Assembly: GCF_000152945.2 (NCBI RefSeq)
Contig: NC_020830.1
Coordinates: forward strand, 1,243,501-1,307,500
Direction: 5' to 3'
DNA: 64,000 bases
Source: Polaribacter sp. MED152
GTDB lineage: Bacteria; Bacteroidota; Bacteroidia; Flavobacteriales; Flavobacteriaceae
The position numbers and the translations under genes are program-made. Below are positions 18,946 through 28,232 of this stretch, piece after piece; position 1 is the first letter of the stretch, and each line of letters opens with the position of its first letter. The notes beneath the pieces were generated by a model, which saw only the letters and a list, made by a program, of their open reading frames with translations, was not told the origin of the DNA and searched no databases.

Positions 18946-20492
18946 TTTAGCAAGCTATAAATAGATGAGTGTTTTAACTTTTCATATTTTGAGGGAGTGA
19001 GTGAAAGTACATTAATCTCTTTAATACTTATTAAATCCAAAAATACATTTTGATTTTCTTGCACTAGTTTAAATTGACCTTTATTAATGTTGGTGTCATA
19101 ACCATCAAAACCCACAAAATATATATTTTCTGCTTTTAAATTTATTGCTAACTGAATTGCTATGGCCAATGGTGAATCTTCCGAAGCTTTTGTAAAATCA
19201 ATACTTGATAATTCGTAAGAATATGATTTAGTTTTTTTTGTAATTAAAGTTCCCATTTTTCTTGGATGTGGTGGATAAATAAATTTCTTATTTGATACAT
19301 CAATTTCTTCTATAGCATCTAATAATTTACCTCCTTCAAATCCAACTAGGGCATAGTATTGATCATTTTCCACTTCCTTAAAGTTTGAAATGTATTTCAA
19401 CCCTGTATGTATTACTTTTACGTCTTTATTTTGCTGTAAATAAACTTTTAAGGCTTGGTTATTTTCAAAAACCGAATTTCCTCCACCAACAATTAAAACA
19501 TCTTTCCATTTTTCTTTACTTTCTAAGTTTGGGAGACTCAAGTTATCATCAACAAAACTTTTCTTATTATGCAGTGCATTTACGATAGAAGCTATTGGAT
19601 ACCTGTTCATTCCAACCCATTCCATCACTTGTTTTTGAGGCAAAGAATAAGCTCCTGAAAACATATATGGTAGATTAGTACCCCAGCCATATTCTTTTTT
19701 CATTTCTTCAAATAATGTAACTGTTTGACTTAAATCGCCAAAAGGGATACCATCATATCCTTTACTGTTTAAGAACGTAATAAGTAGTTCTGTCCTTAGG
19801 TTTCCTGCACCTCTTCCCATTCCTGTTATCGTTGCATCAACAATCTCACAACCTTCATTTATTGCAGTGATGGTATTAGCCAATGCCATTTCTAAATTAT
19901 TATGACCATGGAAACCTAATTGAACATTGGTTTTTGACTTTACTAACCTGATAATATCTTTTACATCATCTTGAAAAACTCCTCCAAATGAATCTACCAT
20001 ATAGAAATAATCAATTATGCTATCCAAATCTTCTAACAAATCTAAAAAAGAATTATCTTCTTTCCATTCTGACATGTACATAACATTGAAAGCCACTTCA
20101 AAACCCATAACTTTAATTGCTTTTGCCAATTCAATTGCTCTTTCAAAATTTGCAGGATCAACAGCAATCCTGATCATTGAAATATACCCTTGACAAGGCT
20201 TTAACAATTCAGGTACATGTGATGCTCTGATGTCTTTTTCATTTAAAATAATAACCAATTTTTTGGAAGGCATCATTTGTTTCAATTCTTTCATCACAAA
20301 ATCAGGGCAATAGAAATATTCACCTAAATAACCCTCTAAAGGAATACTCCTATAACCAACCTCTACATAGTCTATAGGCAGTGACTCCATTGAACTGCAG
20401 TAAGTCTTTACAAGTTCTCTGTCAAAATCCCAATTCGTATAGTAACCACCATCCCTCAGGGTACAATCTAAAATTTTAAAGGTTTTATTCAT
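18942..20492 (-). CDS. DRE-TIM aldolase fused to an MptE/DUF115-like domain
   Basis: A 516-residue two-domain protein. Residues about 5-310 are an HMGL-like DRE-TIM barrel with LDCTLRDGGYYTNW, the metal-binding GFHGHNNLEMALAN and GMGRGAGNLRTE. It resembles 4-hydroxy-2-oxovalerate aldolases, which join pyruvate to an aldehyde. Residues about 330-516 start with VLIVGGGNSVFENN and contain AIAIQLAINLKAENIYFVG. This resembles the MptE-like/DUF115 domain of Maf flagellin glycosylation factors (family guess by eye). Coupled to the KdsB-like and HAD genes, it may make the carbon skeleton of an unusual ulosonic acid. I do not know a characterised example. Confidence 0.7.
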   Translation of the reverse strand: MNKTFKILDCTLRDGGYYTNWDFDRELVKTYCSSMESLPIDYVEVGYRSIPLEGYLGEYFYCPDFVMKELKQMMPSKKLVIILNEKDIRASHVPELLKPCQGYISMIRIAVDPANFERAIELAKAIKVMGFEVAFNVMYMSEWKEDNSFLDLLEDLDSIIDYFYMVDSFGGVFQDDVKDIIRLVKSKTNVQLGFHGHNNLEMALANTITAINEGCEIVDATITGMGRGAGNLRTELLITFLNSKGYDGIPFGDLSQTVTLFEEMKKEYGWGTNLPYMFSGAYSLPQKQVMEWVGMNRYPIASIVNALHNKKSFVDDNLSLPNLESKEKWKDVLIVGGGNSVFENNQALKVYLQQNKDVKVIHTGLKYISNFKEVENDQYYALVGFEGGKLLDAIEEIDVSNKKFIYPPHPRKMGTLITKKTKSYSYELSSIDFTKASEDSPLAIAIQLAINLKAENIYFVGFDGYDTNINKGQFKLVQENQNVFLDLISIKEINVLSLTPSKYEKLKHSSIYSLLK

Positions 20493-21867
20493 AATTATTT
20501 TTTTTATATTCTATTTTAATCCAATTATATAATTGATCTATAGTAAAAGCTCGATTTAATTTTCTAGTTGTCAAAGATGGAAAACTAAAAAAAAGTGTTT
20601 TGTCTTTTGTATTTAATAAGATTGATGAAGCTGATGAATTATTGTACAACGCTTCTATTAATATTGTCGATTTTCTAGCAAAACAAATATTGCCACAAAT
20701 TGCTTCATTAAAATCCTTTATAATATTAACACCTTCATAATTATAATCTTTTATATCATCGTAAGGATGGAGCTTTATATGTAGTTTTAAATTATCTTTA
20801 TTCAGTAATGGAATTAAATCTTTTATAATTTGATGATTCACCCATTTTTCTCTCGGTTCAGAAAAAAATACTATTCTAGCATTATCTGATTTTTTCGTTT
20901 CTAATTTAAATATAGTTTTTAATAAAGGAAAATCGAATTCAAATTTAGTTGTATTATATAACTTATTCAAATAATCTCTTGCTATTTTACTAGTGGCAAA
21001 AAACGTATCTCCTGTAAAGCATTTTGGAAATTTAAAACCATACTCTAATCCATGAGGTATACAAATTAGATCTAAATTATACTCCTTTGCAATTTTTTCT
21101 TCTATAAAAGCAAAGCGATCCAAATTATTTCCTGTGTAAAATTTTGAATAATTATTTAACTTGAAAAATAAATTTAATACATTTTTATATAACATAGTAT
21201 GAACAATTCTTTTACCATAAAAGGAATTTATTAAATATTTAGATTCTTTACCCATATATCTTGTTATTAAAATTTTCATTTCTTTCAGTTGAAAAAATGA
21301 TTCTTTTATTGATATTAAGACTAATTTTACTCTTGTAAGTGTAGGAATATACTTATATATAGAGTTAATATCATATGGATCTTCAACTATAGTGTTAATA
21401 TTTAATTTTGTCATTCTATTTAAGCAAGAATTCCTTCTTGTTATAGCAATTGCACCAGTCATCTCATTACTTTCTTCAAAAGAAATTTTTAACATTAAGT
21501 ATATTAAATAAACACTTGAGCTGAAAATATAATAATAAAAACAACCTAAATTTATAAGCTTATGGATATTCCTGCTGCCATTAAAATTTAAGTTGTGTTT
21601 TTTTGCGACCTCTTTAATCAAATAATAGAGATTAGGAGAACTTTTAGTAAGTTTTATTGATAGAATATTATTTTCTATTATAAAAAATTCAATTGCTAAA
21701 AAATTCTGTATAAAATTTATAAATAATTCATTCACAAAAAAGGAATTATTGTAATACTTATGCGAAATTTCATTTGAAAATTCATGAAATTCATGAGTAT
21801 GCAAATCATCCAAAGAAAACTCCATATTATTCCATAAAAATTTGTCTTTAATAATAACTAACTTCAT
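20485..21867 (-). CDS. Putative GT-B glycosyltransferase of the capsule locus
   Basis: A 460-residue protein that I cannot assign to a named family. The C-terminal half has GT-B-like traits: IPHGLEYGFKFP, RIVFFSEPREKW, LHIKLHPYDD and FARKSTILIEAL, the pattern seen in capsule transferases that use CMP-sugars (KpsS/KpsC-like or polysialyltransferase-like). The N-terminal half is AT-rich and poorly conserved, with a hydrophobic stretch near residues 110-130. Its 3' end overlaps the aldolase gene by 8 bp and its start overlaps the wzx stop by 4 bp. A role in transferring one of the CMP-activated acids is inference. Confidence 0.6.
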   Translation of the reverse strand: MKLVIIKDKFLWNNMEFSLDDLHTHEFHEFSNEISHKYYNNSFFVNELFINFIQNFLAIEFFIIENNILSIKLTKSSPNLYYLIKEVAKKHNLNFNGSRNIHKLINLGCFYYYIFSSSVYLIYLMLKISFEESNEMTGAIAITRRNSCLNRMTKLNINTIVEDPYDINSIYKYIPTLTRVKLVLISIKESFFQLKEMKILITRYMGKESKYLINSFYGKRIVHTMLYKNVLNLFFKLNNYSKFYTGNNLDRFAFIEEKIAKEYNLDLICIPHGLEYGFKFPKCFTGDTFFATSKIARDYLNKLYNTTKFEFDFPLLKTIFKLETKKSDNARIVFFSEPREKWVNHQIIKDLIPLLNKDNLKLHIKLHPYDDIKDYNYEGVNIIKDFNEAICGNICFARKSTILIEALYNNSSASSILLNTKDKTLFFSFPSLTTRKLNRAFTIDQLYNWIKIEYKKNNYE

Positions 21868-23099
21868 GATGTACTATTTATATATTTAAATTCTAATCTA
21901 TATGAGAAAATAACAAATAGAGCCGTCATCAATATATTAGAAATTAATATAGAATAAGCAGCCATATTAATTCCTTGTGTATTCAAAAAATAATGTAGTA
22001 CTATTAAATTTAATAAAGCACCTGAAGTATATATTAGTAATGCATATTGTGTTTTTAATGCATAGGATAAGTAAACACCATATAAGCCACCTAAAACAAA
22101 CATAAACTCTGAAACTACTAAAATACTAAATAAATTAGTGAATTCTATATATTTTGACGCACCCATTAGAGTATAAATTAATTCTCTATAATAAATAGCA
22201 AAAGCAATAATTATAAGCATGGAAAAAGAAATTAAGAACCTTAATTTATTTATAAATTTACCATTTTTCTTTTTAATTTCTCTAAAATAAATCACAGGAA
22301 AAAACATCATAAAAAGACTTGAAAATACTTTAACGCTTAGCAAAACTCTAGTTGCGATAGCGTATTTTGACAGTTCTAAAGGATTAAAATTATCCTTGAT
22401 TAAATATTGAGAAACAATATCCAAAGATAGCTTTACTAGCATTGAACCTAAAACAGGCAGTGTATAAAGTAAAATTGTTTTCCATCTTATTTCTTCTGTA
22501 TCAAGTTTTTTATAGTTGCTATTTTTAAAAAAAAGTGACAAAAAGAATCCTATTCCATAACAAAAGAAAATATAGTTAGGATTTAAATGGTCAGTAAATA
22601 CAAGAATACTTATTAAAATTAAAGTGATTAACGAAACAGTAATTTTTAGAAAATTGACTTTTTTTACTAACATTAATGATCTAAAGAGATAAAGCCTTTC
22701 TTCAAAAAATACAAAAAAAGCAAAGAATAAGGAGAAAATACTTTCAGTTAGATAATACGCTACAAGGGAAATTAAAATAAAAGCTAAGTAATTTATTTTT
22801 TTGACTTTACTTTTTAAAGATACATTCAGACCTGTAATATTAAACCTTATGTAACTTCTATACATTACTAAAGTAAAAACATAAGTCAAAAATTCTAAAA
22901 CACTTTTATTATAATTAAAAAGACCCAATTCTTCTTTGGGCAATCCTTTATTTACAAGAATTGAGATAATTAAACCAATAAATGATGAAATAAAAAAACC
23001 TAAACCAAAAATAACGAAATCATAAAAATATCTTATTTTATCTTTATTATAACTTTGCAATAGTTTTTTATGAAGTCTATACTTCATTTTATTCTTCAT
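21864..23099 (-). CDS. wzx: Wzx-type oligosaccharide flippase
   Basis: Polytopic membrane protein of 411 residues with about twelve predicted helices. The N-terminal part has FFISSFIGLIISILVNKGLP and KEELGLFNYNKS, the usual start of the MOP-superfamily polysaccharide flippases. A loop with basic residues separates the two halves. It flips lipid-linked repeat units across the inner membrane. It lies between two transferase genes with 4-bp and 11-bp overlaps, and wzy is close by, as expected for a Wzx/Wzy locus. Confidence 0.85.
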   Translation of the reverse strand: MKNKMKYRLHKKLLQSYNKDKIRYFYDFVIFGLGFFISSFIGLIISILVNKGLPKEELGLFNYNKSVLEFLTYVFTLVMYRSYIRFNITGLNVSLKSKVKKINYLAFILISLVAYYLTESIFSLFFAFFVFFEERLYLFRSLMLVKKVNFLKITVSLITLILISILVFTDHLNPNYIFFCYGIGFFLSLFFKNSNYKKLDTEEIRWKTILLYTLPVLGSMLVKLSLDIVSQYLIKDNFNPLELSKYAIATRVLLSVKVFSSLFMMFFPVIYFREIKKKNGKFINKLRFLISFSMLIIIAFAIYYRELIYTLMGASKYIEFTNLFSILVVSEFMFVLGGLYGVYLSYALKTQYALLIYTSGALLNLIVLHYFLNTQGINMAAYSILISNILMTALFVIFSYRLEFKYINSTS

Positions 23100-24624
23100 T
23101 AATTGGTAATTTGTATTTATTACTTGTTAGATATAAACTTAGTAATTTTATAATTGCTACAACTATTGCTTTTAGTTTTATAGAACCTAATAATTTTTGG
23201 TAATTATACCCAAAAATTTCGTTACCAAAAATAGTACAGATTGTTATATTAAAATCTACATATTTAAAAATGGTTTCCCTGTCGATATATGTTGCATTCC
23301 TATGGTAAAAGAACAAACCTAGTTTTAAAAAATTTTCTTCATTTTTTATTGGTTGTAAATCTTTAGTTAGCAAATCATTTAGCTCTTCTAAACTTTTTGG
23401 TATATAGCAAACATTCTCATAATAATACCAAGAACATCCCAATAAAATTACTGGTTTACCCCAATACGAGGCTTCAAGCCCTATTGTAGAACCAAAAATA
23501 ATTACTTTATCTGAAACATCTAATAAATCATACGAATTGATATCTTCAGAAGGGCTAATCACTGTCACGTTATTATAATCCTCTTGAAAATTATATAATT
23601 TTGTATGGTATTTATATTTTACGTTTTTTAAATTAGGGTGCACTCTTAAATAGAAATGAATTTCATTATTATCTTTATGTTGATTAAATATGTATTTCAA
23701 TCCTTCATATTGACTTTCAAATAGTGCTAAATCTTCCCATTCTTTACCAATAGAGACATACTCATCTTCGGAAGAATTAAAAAGAATAATATTTTTCTTT
23801 TTCTCATCCCAATTATTAGGTAATTTTCCCGTTGTAGTTCCTTTAACGTATATTTTATCTCCAGCAGCTATACCGTTTCGTTTATTGTAATAAAATTCTT
23901 TTGCTAATTCTATTTTTTTGGATTTTAATAAATTTGGATCATTCCATAAATAATCAAATTTCCACCTATTTCCTTTAATACTATGTGGTAAGGTATTCTT
24001 AAATACTACTTTAGCATATTTCTTATATCCTATATTTTCAAATTCATAGAGATTTACTTGTATATTTTTTTTAATACCTAACTCAAAAACAGGTTTAATT
24101 TCATTAAACCTACCATTAAAACTAGATATTTCGTCAGGTTTTATGTCATCAATAACATTTTCAAAGGCATCAATTAATTGTTTAGACTGTAAAATTTGGT
24201 TTTGGAAATACTTAATTGAGTCATTGTTAATTTCCGGAAGTTGATTTCTTGTAAGATGAATGTAACTTGAGATAACGCCATAACCAATCTCTATATCCTT
24301 ATACACATATTTTTTTACATCTTGCGCTTTTTTCAAAATAATATCTTCCTTCTTGTGACTTCCTTTATAATAATCTGAAAGCTGTAAAAATGTTATATCT
24401 TTACTTAAATTTTCAAAGATAATTTTTCTTGATTGGGATTTGCATAACTTACAAATTCCTATATTTCCTTTTGGATTTGACAAACAATGAGAAAAAAAAC
24501 CTTCACACATCACAAAATAAACCTTTTTCCCTTCATCAATCATTGCCTTTTTTGCCTGATCTAATAAAACACCCAACATAGCTCCAGGTAAAGAAGAATA
24601 GAAGAAATAAATTTCTTTTTTCAT
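23089..24624 (-). CDS. Putative capsule GT-B transferase with N-terminal Cys cluster
   Basis: A 511-residue protein with an N terminus typical of some capsule biosynthesis transferases (FYSSLPGAMLGVLLDQAKK). A Cys-rich stretch follows, SHCLSNPKGNIGICKLCKSQ. The C-terminal domain has YLRVHPNL, ISPSEDINSYDLLD, IFGSTIGLEASYWGKP and VILLG, a nucleotide-sugar-binding GT-B pattern. A hydrophobic segment near the C terminus may tether it to the membrane. Donor unknown; CMP-linked acids are plausible given the locus. Four clustered cysteines (C40, C48, C57, C60 by count) could bind a metal. Confidence 0.6.
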   Translation of the reverse strand: MKKEIYFFYSSLPGAMLGVLLDQAKKAMIDEGKKVYFVMCEGFFSHCLSNPKGNIGICKLCKSQSRKIIFENLSKDITFLQLSDYYKGSHKKEDIILKKAQDVKKYVYKDIEIGYGVISSYIHLTRNQLPEINNDSIKYFQNQILQSKQLIDAFENVIDDIKPDEISSFNGRFNEIKPVFELGIKKNIQVNLYEFENIGYKKYAKVVFKNTLPHSIKGNRWKFDYLWNDPNLLKSKKIELAKEFYYNKRNGIAAGDKIYVKGTTTGKLPNNWDEKKKNIILFNSSEDEYVSIGKEWEDLALFESQYEGLKYIFNQHKDNNEIHFYLRVHPNLKNVKYKYHTKLYNFQEDYNNVTVISPSEDINSYDLLDVSDKVIIFGSTIGLEASYWGKPVILLGCSWYYYENVCYIPKSLEELNDLLTKDLQPIKNEENFLKLGLFFYHRNATYIDRETIFKYVDFNITICTIFGNEIFGYNYQKLLGSIKLKAIVVAIIKLLSLYLTSNKYKLPINEE

Positions 24625-24629
24625 TTTAT

Positions 24630-25862
24630 TTAGTTTTTTGAGATTTTCATTAAAAAATTAATAATTATTAGATAAATAATCGCCAAATTTAAAGCTATAT
24701 AAGAATAGGCGTTGTTTGTAAAAAACATTAAAGGCAAAGGTATTAAAACTCCGAAAGAAACAAAATGATGTAACTTCACCATTCCTTTTTTGGGTCCACG
24801 CTTTGCTACTATTTTATAAAAAATAACGGCAAAAATCAATGTAAAAAAGTACCCAAAGTCATATAATAGAGTTGCTACGACACCATTAAAAGTGCCATCA
24901 TATTTATCTCCTAAATTTTTATAACGTAAATCTGCTAAGGAGGTAAAGCTTAAACCAATTCTATTACCTAAAAAAGAGATAATTGGAAAAGTGGACCTAC
25001 CATACATCAATTTATCCACAGAATAATTCTTAAGAACTTCAAATCCGTTAAGGTTCCATTGGGAACCATAATCTAAGGTTGAGTATAAAACAGGATCTTG
25101 TATTGGACTACTTGAAGGTATGTAATAATATTTACTGAATCTGGATTCGGATATAATATTTAACAATAAAAACGATGTAGTAAAAATAACAGCAGTATAT
25201 ACCAACATTTTTCTTCTTATTTTTTTACCTAATGCACTGTAGCTGTATAAAAAAAAAGCAATATACATGAGTATGAATTGAATTGCTGCAGATCTAGATA
25301 ACCCATGAAAACCTAATAAAGGTATATTTAAAGAAATGATAAAAAAAATAAAACTTTTTTTTACATTTCTTATAATTAAAAAATAAAAATGAAGACCTAA
25401 TGCATAATAACCTATAGGAGATAAGAGGCGAGAAATAAATAGAGGAACAGCTCCAACCCATTGAATTAAAAAATCTCCCGCTTCACCTTCATTTTTATAG
25501 CTTTGTACATTTACAGATTCACTTAATAAAGCTCCGAATGCCTTAAAAGTAATAAATATATTAATTAGCGTAACAAACAGACCTACTAAAATCAATACTT
25601 TTGTAAGCTTATTGAAACTATTATAATTGCCATAAGGTATAATCGTTTTTAAATTACCATAATTTTTAAATCCATGAATCAGAAAAATTAAAATTAAAGC
25701 AGAAAAAAATAAAATAGAAACATCTGTTAAACTGTCTATATCTGGTATTTTGTTAATTAGAAAACCTAATATTAAAGTTGAAATAATAAATAATATTAAA
25801 AACAAAAACAATAAACTTTTATTTCTAACTAAAAAAAAATATACAAGAAACAAATAAGTCAT
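24630..25862 (-). CDS. wzy: Wzy-type oligosaccharide repeat unit polymerase
   Basis: Polytopic membrane protein of 410 residues with about eleven helices and a large periplasmic loop around residues 245-325 that contains SRFSKYYYIPSSS. It has the LSRSAAIQFILMY motif common in O-antigen polymerases. As usual for Wzy, sequence conservation is low and the assignment rests on topology and location. It lies 5 bp before the GT-B gene and 7 bp after the SDR gene, within the same transcription unit. Confidence 0.75.
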   Translation of the reverse strand: MTYLFLVYFFLVRNKSLLFLFLILFIISTLILGFLINKIPDIDSLTDVSILFFSALILIFLIHGFKNYGNLKTIIPYGNYNSFNKLTKVLILVGLFVTLINIFITFKAFGALLSESVNVQSYKNEGEAGDFLIQWVGAVPLFISRLLSPIGYYALGLHFYFLIIRNVKKSFIFFIISLNIPLLGFHGLSRSAAIQFILMYIAFFLYSYSALGKKIRRKMLVYTAVIFTTSFLLLNIISESRFSKYYYIPSSSPIQDPVLYSTLDYGSQWNLNGFEVLKNYSVDKLMYGRSTFPIISFLGNRIGLSFTSLADLRYKNLGDKYDGTFNGVVATLLYDFGYFFTLIFAVIFYKIVAKRGPKKGMVKLHHFVSFGVLIPLPLMFFTNNAYSYIALNLAIIYLIIINFLMKISKN

Positions 25863-25869
25863 AAAGTAT

Positions 25870-26619
25870 TTAAATTATAGTCCAACCACCATCAACCATT
25901 AAATTATGACCTGTTATGAAAGATGCATTTTCGGAAAGTAAAAAAACTATTGAGGGCGCTATCTCTTCTGGATTAGCAAGTCTTCCCAAAGGAGACTTTT
26001 TAGAATATTTTTCTATAAAGGAAGAATGTTGATTTTTGGTATCTAAAACTCCACCAGGAGAAACGCAATTAACTCGAATACCATATTTTCCATAATAAGA
26101 AGCTAAATATCTTGTAAAATTGATAATACCCCCTTTTATTGCAGAATATGCAGCAGCCGATGTTCCTCCATAATCCTCATAAAGACTGAAGTCATTACCA
26201 ACAACTCCATATATTGAACCAATATTTACAATAGATCCAGATGTTTGTTTTTCCATTGTAACTAATACTTTCTGGCTAAGGTAAAAAACACTATTCATTT
26301 GAGTATCCACATTTTCTCTCCAAGAGTCTAAAGGAATGTTTTCAAACTTTAGCCCCCAGTCTGAAGTTCTAGGATATGCTAAATTAACCAACCCATCAAT
26401 TTTATTATATTTTTTTAAAACTTTGTTGAGTAAATCATCTATATTCTCGGGTTTTGTGATATCACTTATATAATAATTTACACCTTTACAATCGCCTTTT
26501 CTTAAATCTACAGCTATTACAATTACATTTAAATTGTTTAATAACTTGACTAAACTTGCACCAATTAATCCGCAAGCCCCTGTTACAATAATCACTTTTT
26601 CCTCTAATCCTCCAAGCAT
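25870..26619 (-). CDS. ptmA: SDR oxidoreductase, PtmA-like
   Basis: Classical short-chain dehydrogenase of 249 residues: IIVTGACGLIGASLVKLL at the N terminus, NIGSIYG, catalytic YSAIKGGIINFTRYLA, then VNCVSPGGV and GHNLMVDGGW. It is the last gene of the legionaminic-acid-type cluster. In Campylobacter jejuni an SDR gene, ptmA, holds the equivalent position near ptmE and legF, so I transfer that name by context. Its exact reaction is not visible from sequence. Confidence 0.75.
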   Translation of the reverse strand: MLGGLEEKVIIVTGACGLIGASLVKLLNNLNVIVIAVDLRKGDCKGVNYYISDITKPENIDDLLNKVLKKYNKIDGLVNLAYPRTSDWGLKFENIPLDSWRENVDTQMNSVFYLSQKVLVTMEKQTSGSIVNIGSIYGVVGNDFSLYEDYGGTSAAAYSAIKGGIINFTRYLASYYGKYGIRVNCVSPGGVLDTKNQHSSFIEKYSKKSPLGRLANPEEIAPSIVFLLSENASFITGHNLMVDGGWTII

Positions 26620-27512
26620 ATTTTTAAAATTTTAAAAGCTTCATTAATATTATTAAAATCATTTTTCTTATTATGAACAACTTCATTTATAAAAAAGTTC
26701 ATTTGGTGAACTAATGTTTCACCTATTTTATTTTTAGATTCAAATATTACGTTACCATTCAAAAATACACAATTTTTAAGTAGGTCAATAAAATATGTTC
26801 CTTCTTCACAGACAATTTCAAGTGTTCTTTTAGGATCTCTCCTATAATAATTTAATTGTACATTTACTGTGAAATTATCATATCTTAGCAAGTAGTTAGC
26901 ATAATCGTAAGCACTAATATTTAATGAGGATTTATTAGAAAAAAATCTACTAACTGTAGTTGGTTGAGAAAATAGCCAATATATGTAATCTATTTCGTGT
27001 ATTAAATCTATATGTACGCCGCCACCCAATTCTTTATTTGCACTATAATTTTTTCTAAAATCAATGTTTGGCCTCCATTCTGGCAAGTAGGAACCACAAT
27101 ATACATTTACTTCATTAATTCTTTTGTTTTCTATTAAACCTTTTATGAAATTTAAGCATTCTAAAAATCTTAAATTACACCCAATATATGTCCTAATTTT
27201 CTTTGTATTAATTTCGTCTATTATACCTTCGTGATCTATAGTATCAAAAACTGGTTTTTCTATAAATAGTGGGACTTCAAGGTTAATTAAAGATTTTATT
27301 GATTTAGCATGCTCAGATGTTGGGTTAGAAATTATAGCAAAATCAATATCAACCATTATATTTTGTAAATCGTAAATATTAACTACATCTTCAATTTTAT
27401 TGGAGTTAGGCTTTGATCTTAAAGCAAAAAGATTGTAATCAATATTTAAGTTTTTAATTGCATCTATATGTTTTAAAGCTATTGATCCTAGACCTAATAT
27501 TAATATATTCAT
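26604..27512 (-). CDS. Gfo/Idh/MocA-family oxidoreductase, PtmF-like position
   Basis: A 302-residue oxidoreductase: Rossmann start NILILGLGSIALKHIDAI, then ISNPTSEHAKSI, the family Lys in FIEKPVFD, and GGGVHIDLIHEIDYIYW in the C-terminal domain. It overlaps both neighbours (15 and 4 bp) inside the legionaminic-acid-type cluster. I place it with the accessory ptm genes of C. jejuni by position only. It could act on an early hexose-phosphate intermediate or modify the nonulosonic acid. Confidence 0.72.
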   Translation of the reverse strand: MNILILGLGSIALKHIDAIKNLNIDYNLFALRSKPNSNKIEDVVNIYDLQNIMVDIDFAIISNPTSEHAKSIKSLINLEVPLFIEKPVFDTIDHEGIIDEINTKKIRTYIGCNLRFLECLNFIKGLIENKRINEVNVYCGSYLPEWRPNIDFRKNYSANKELGGGVHIDLIHEIDYIYWLFSQPTTVSRFFSNKSSLNISAYDYANYLLRYDNFTVNVQLNYYRRDPKRTLEIVCEEGTYFIDLLKNCVFLNGNVIFESKNKIGETLVHQMNFFINEVVHNKKNDFNNINEAFKILKICLED

Positions 27513-28231
27513 AAATCAAAATCTAATTTTTTATTATTGATTAAATAATCCATAAACAAAAAATCAATCTCATGATCTAAATCAAAACAAGTATGACCCA
27601 TCTCATAAATTAATGACTTTTCTGTTATAGCAGATTTAATATCTAAGTCAAAAAACTCTCTCCTGTACCAATAGAAAGAGGCGTTTAGGTCGTACACTTT
27701 TGGTGCCGACTGCCTTGTTAAAATGGTGTTATTTTCTAATTTTTTTACTAAACTATAAAACCCATTTGATTTTTTTTCGACCATATTAAAATAAGGACTT
27801 CTTGCTGCATTATTAACTGAAAATAAATTTAAAGCTTTTCTGTTTTTAACAATATGGCTAAAAGCCTCTTCTATATCTTTTAAGTTTCTCAATGGGGAGG
27901 TTACATCTAAATCAAGAATATAGTCATATTTTAAATTCGCTAAATTTTCTTCATAATTCAATAAATGTTTAATTGTTTCAATTTTCCCTACCTCATCTGT
28001 GGCCAGGTATGAAGGTCTGTCATATTTTGTATATAAACCAAAAGATTCTGCACACTTCTTTATTTTGCTATCATCAGTAGATAAAGCAATATTTACTTCA
28101 TTTCCAAAACTTATTTTTTTAGCTAAATCTATACTGTAACCAATCAAAAATTTACCTCCAATAAGTTTAATATTCTTACCAGGTATTCCTTTAGACCCAC
28201 CTCTTGCACAAATAGTAATTAATATATTCAT
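27509..28231 (-). CDS. legF: CMP-nonulosonate synthetase (NeuA/LegF-like)
   Basis: Acylneuraminate cytidylyltransferase family enzyme that activates a nine-carbon keto acid with CTP. From the ATG at 28231 the product is 240 residues and begins MNILITICARGGSKGIPGKN, the usual family start. It continues with STDDSKIK, YDRPSYLATDEVGKIE, LDVTSPLR and DHEIDFLFMDYL. The 14 extra upstream codons of the open frame overlap ptmE and are rejected. Its place beside ptmE, legG and legI identifies it as the legionaminate branch enzyme rather than a sialate one. Confidence 0.85.
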   Translation of the reverse strand: MNILITICARGGSKGIPGKNIKLIGGKFLIGYSIDLAKKISFGNEVNIALSTDDSKIKKCAESFGLYTKYDRPSYLATDEVGKIETIKHLLNYEENLANLKYDYILDLDVTSPLRNLKDIEEAFSHIVKNRKALNLFSVNNAARSPYFNMVEKKSNGFYSLVKKLENNTILTRQSAPKVYDLNASFYWYRREFFDLDIKSAITEKSLIYEMGHTCFDLDHEIDFLFMDYLINNKKLDFDL

Positions 28232-28232
28232 T

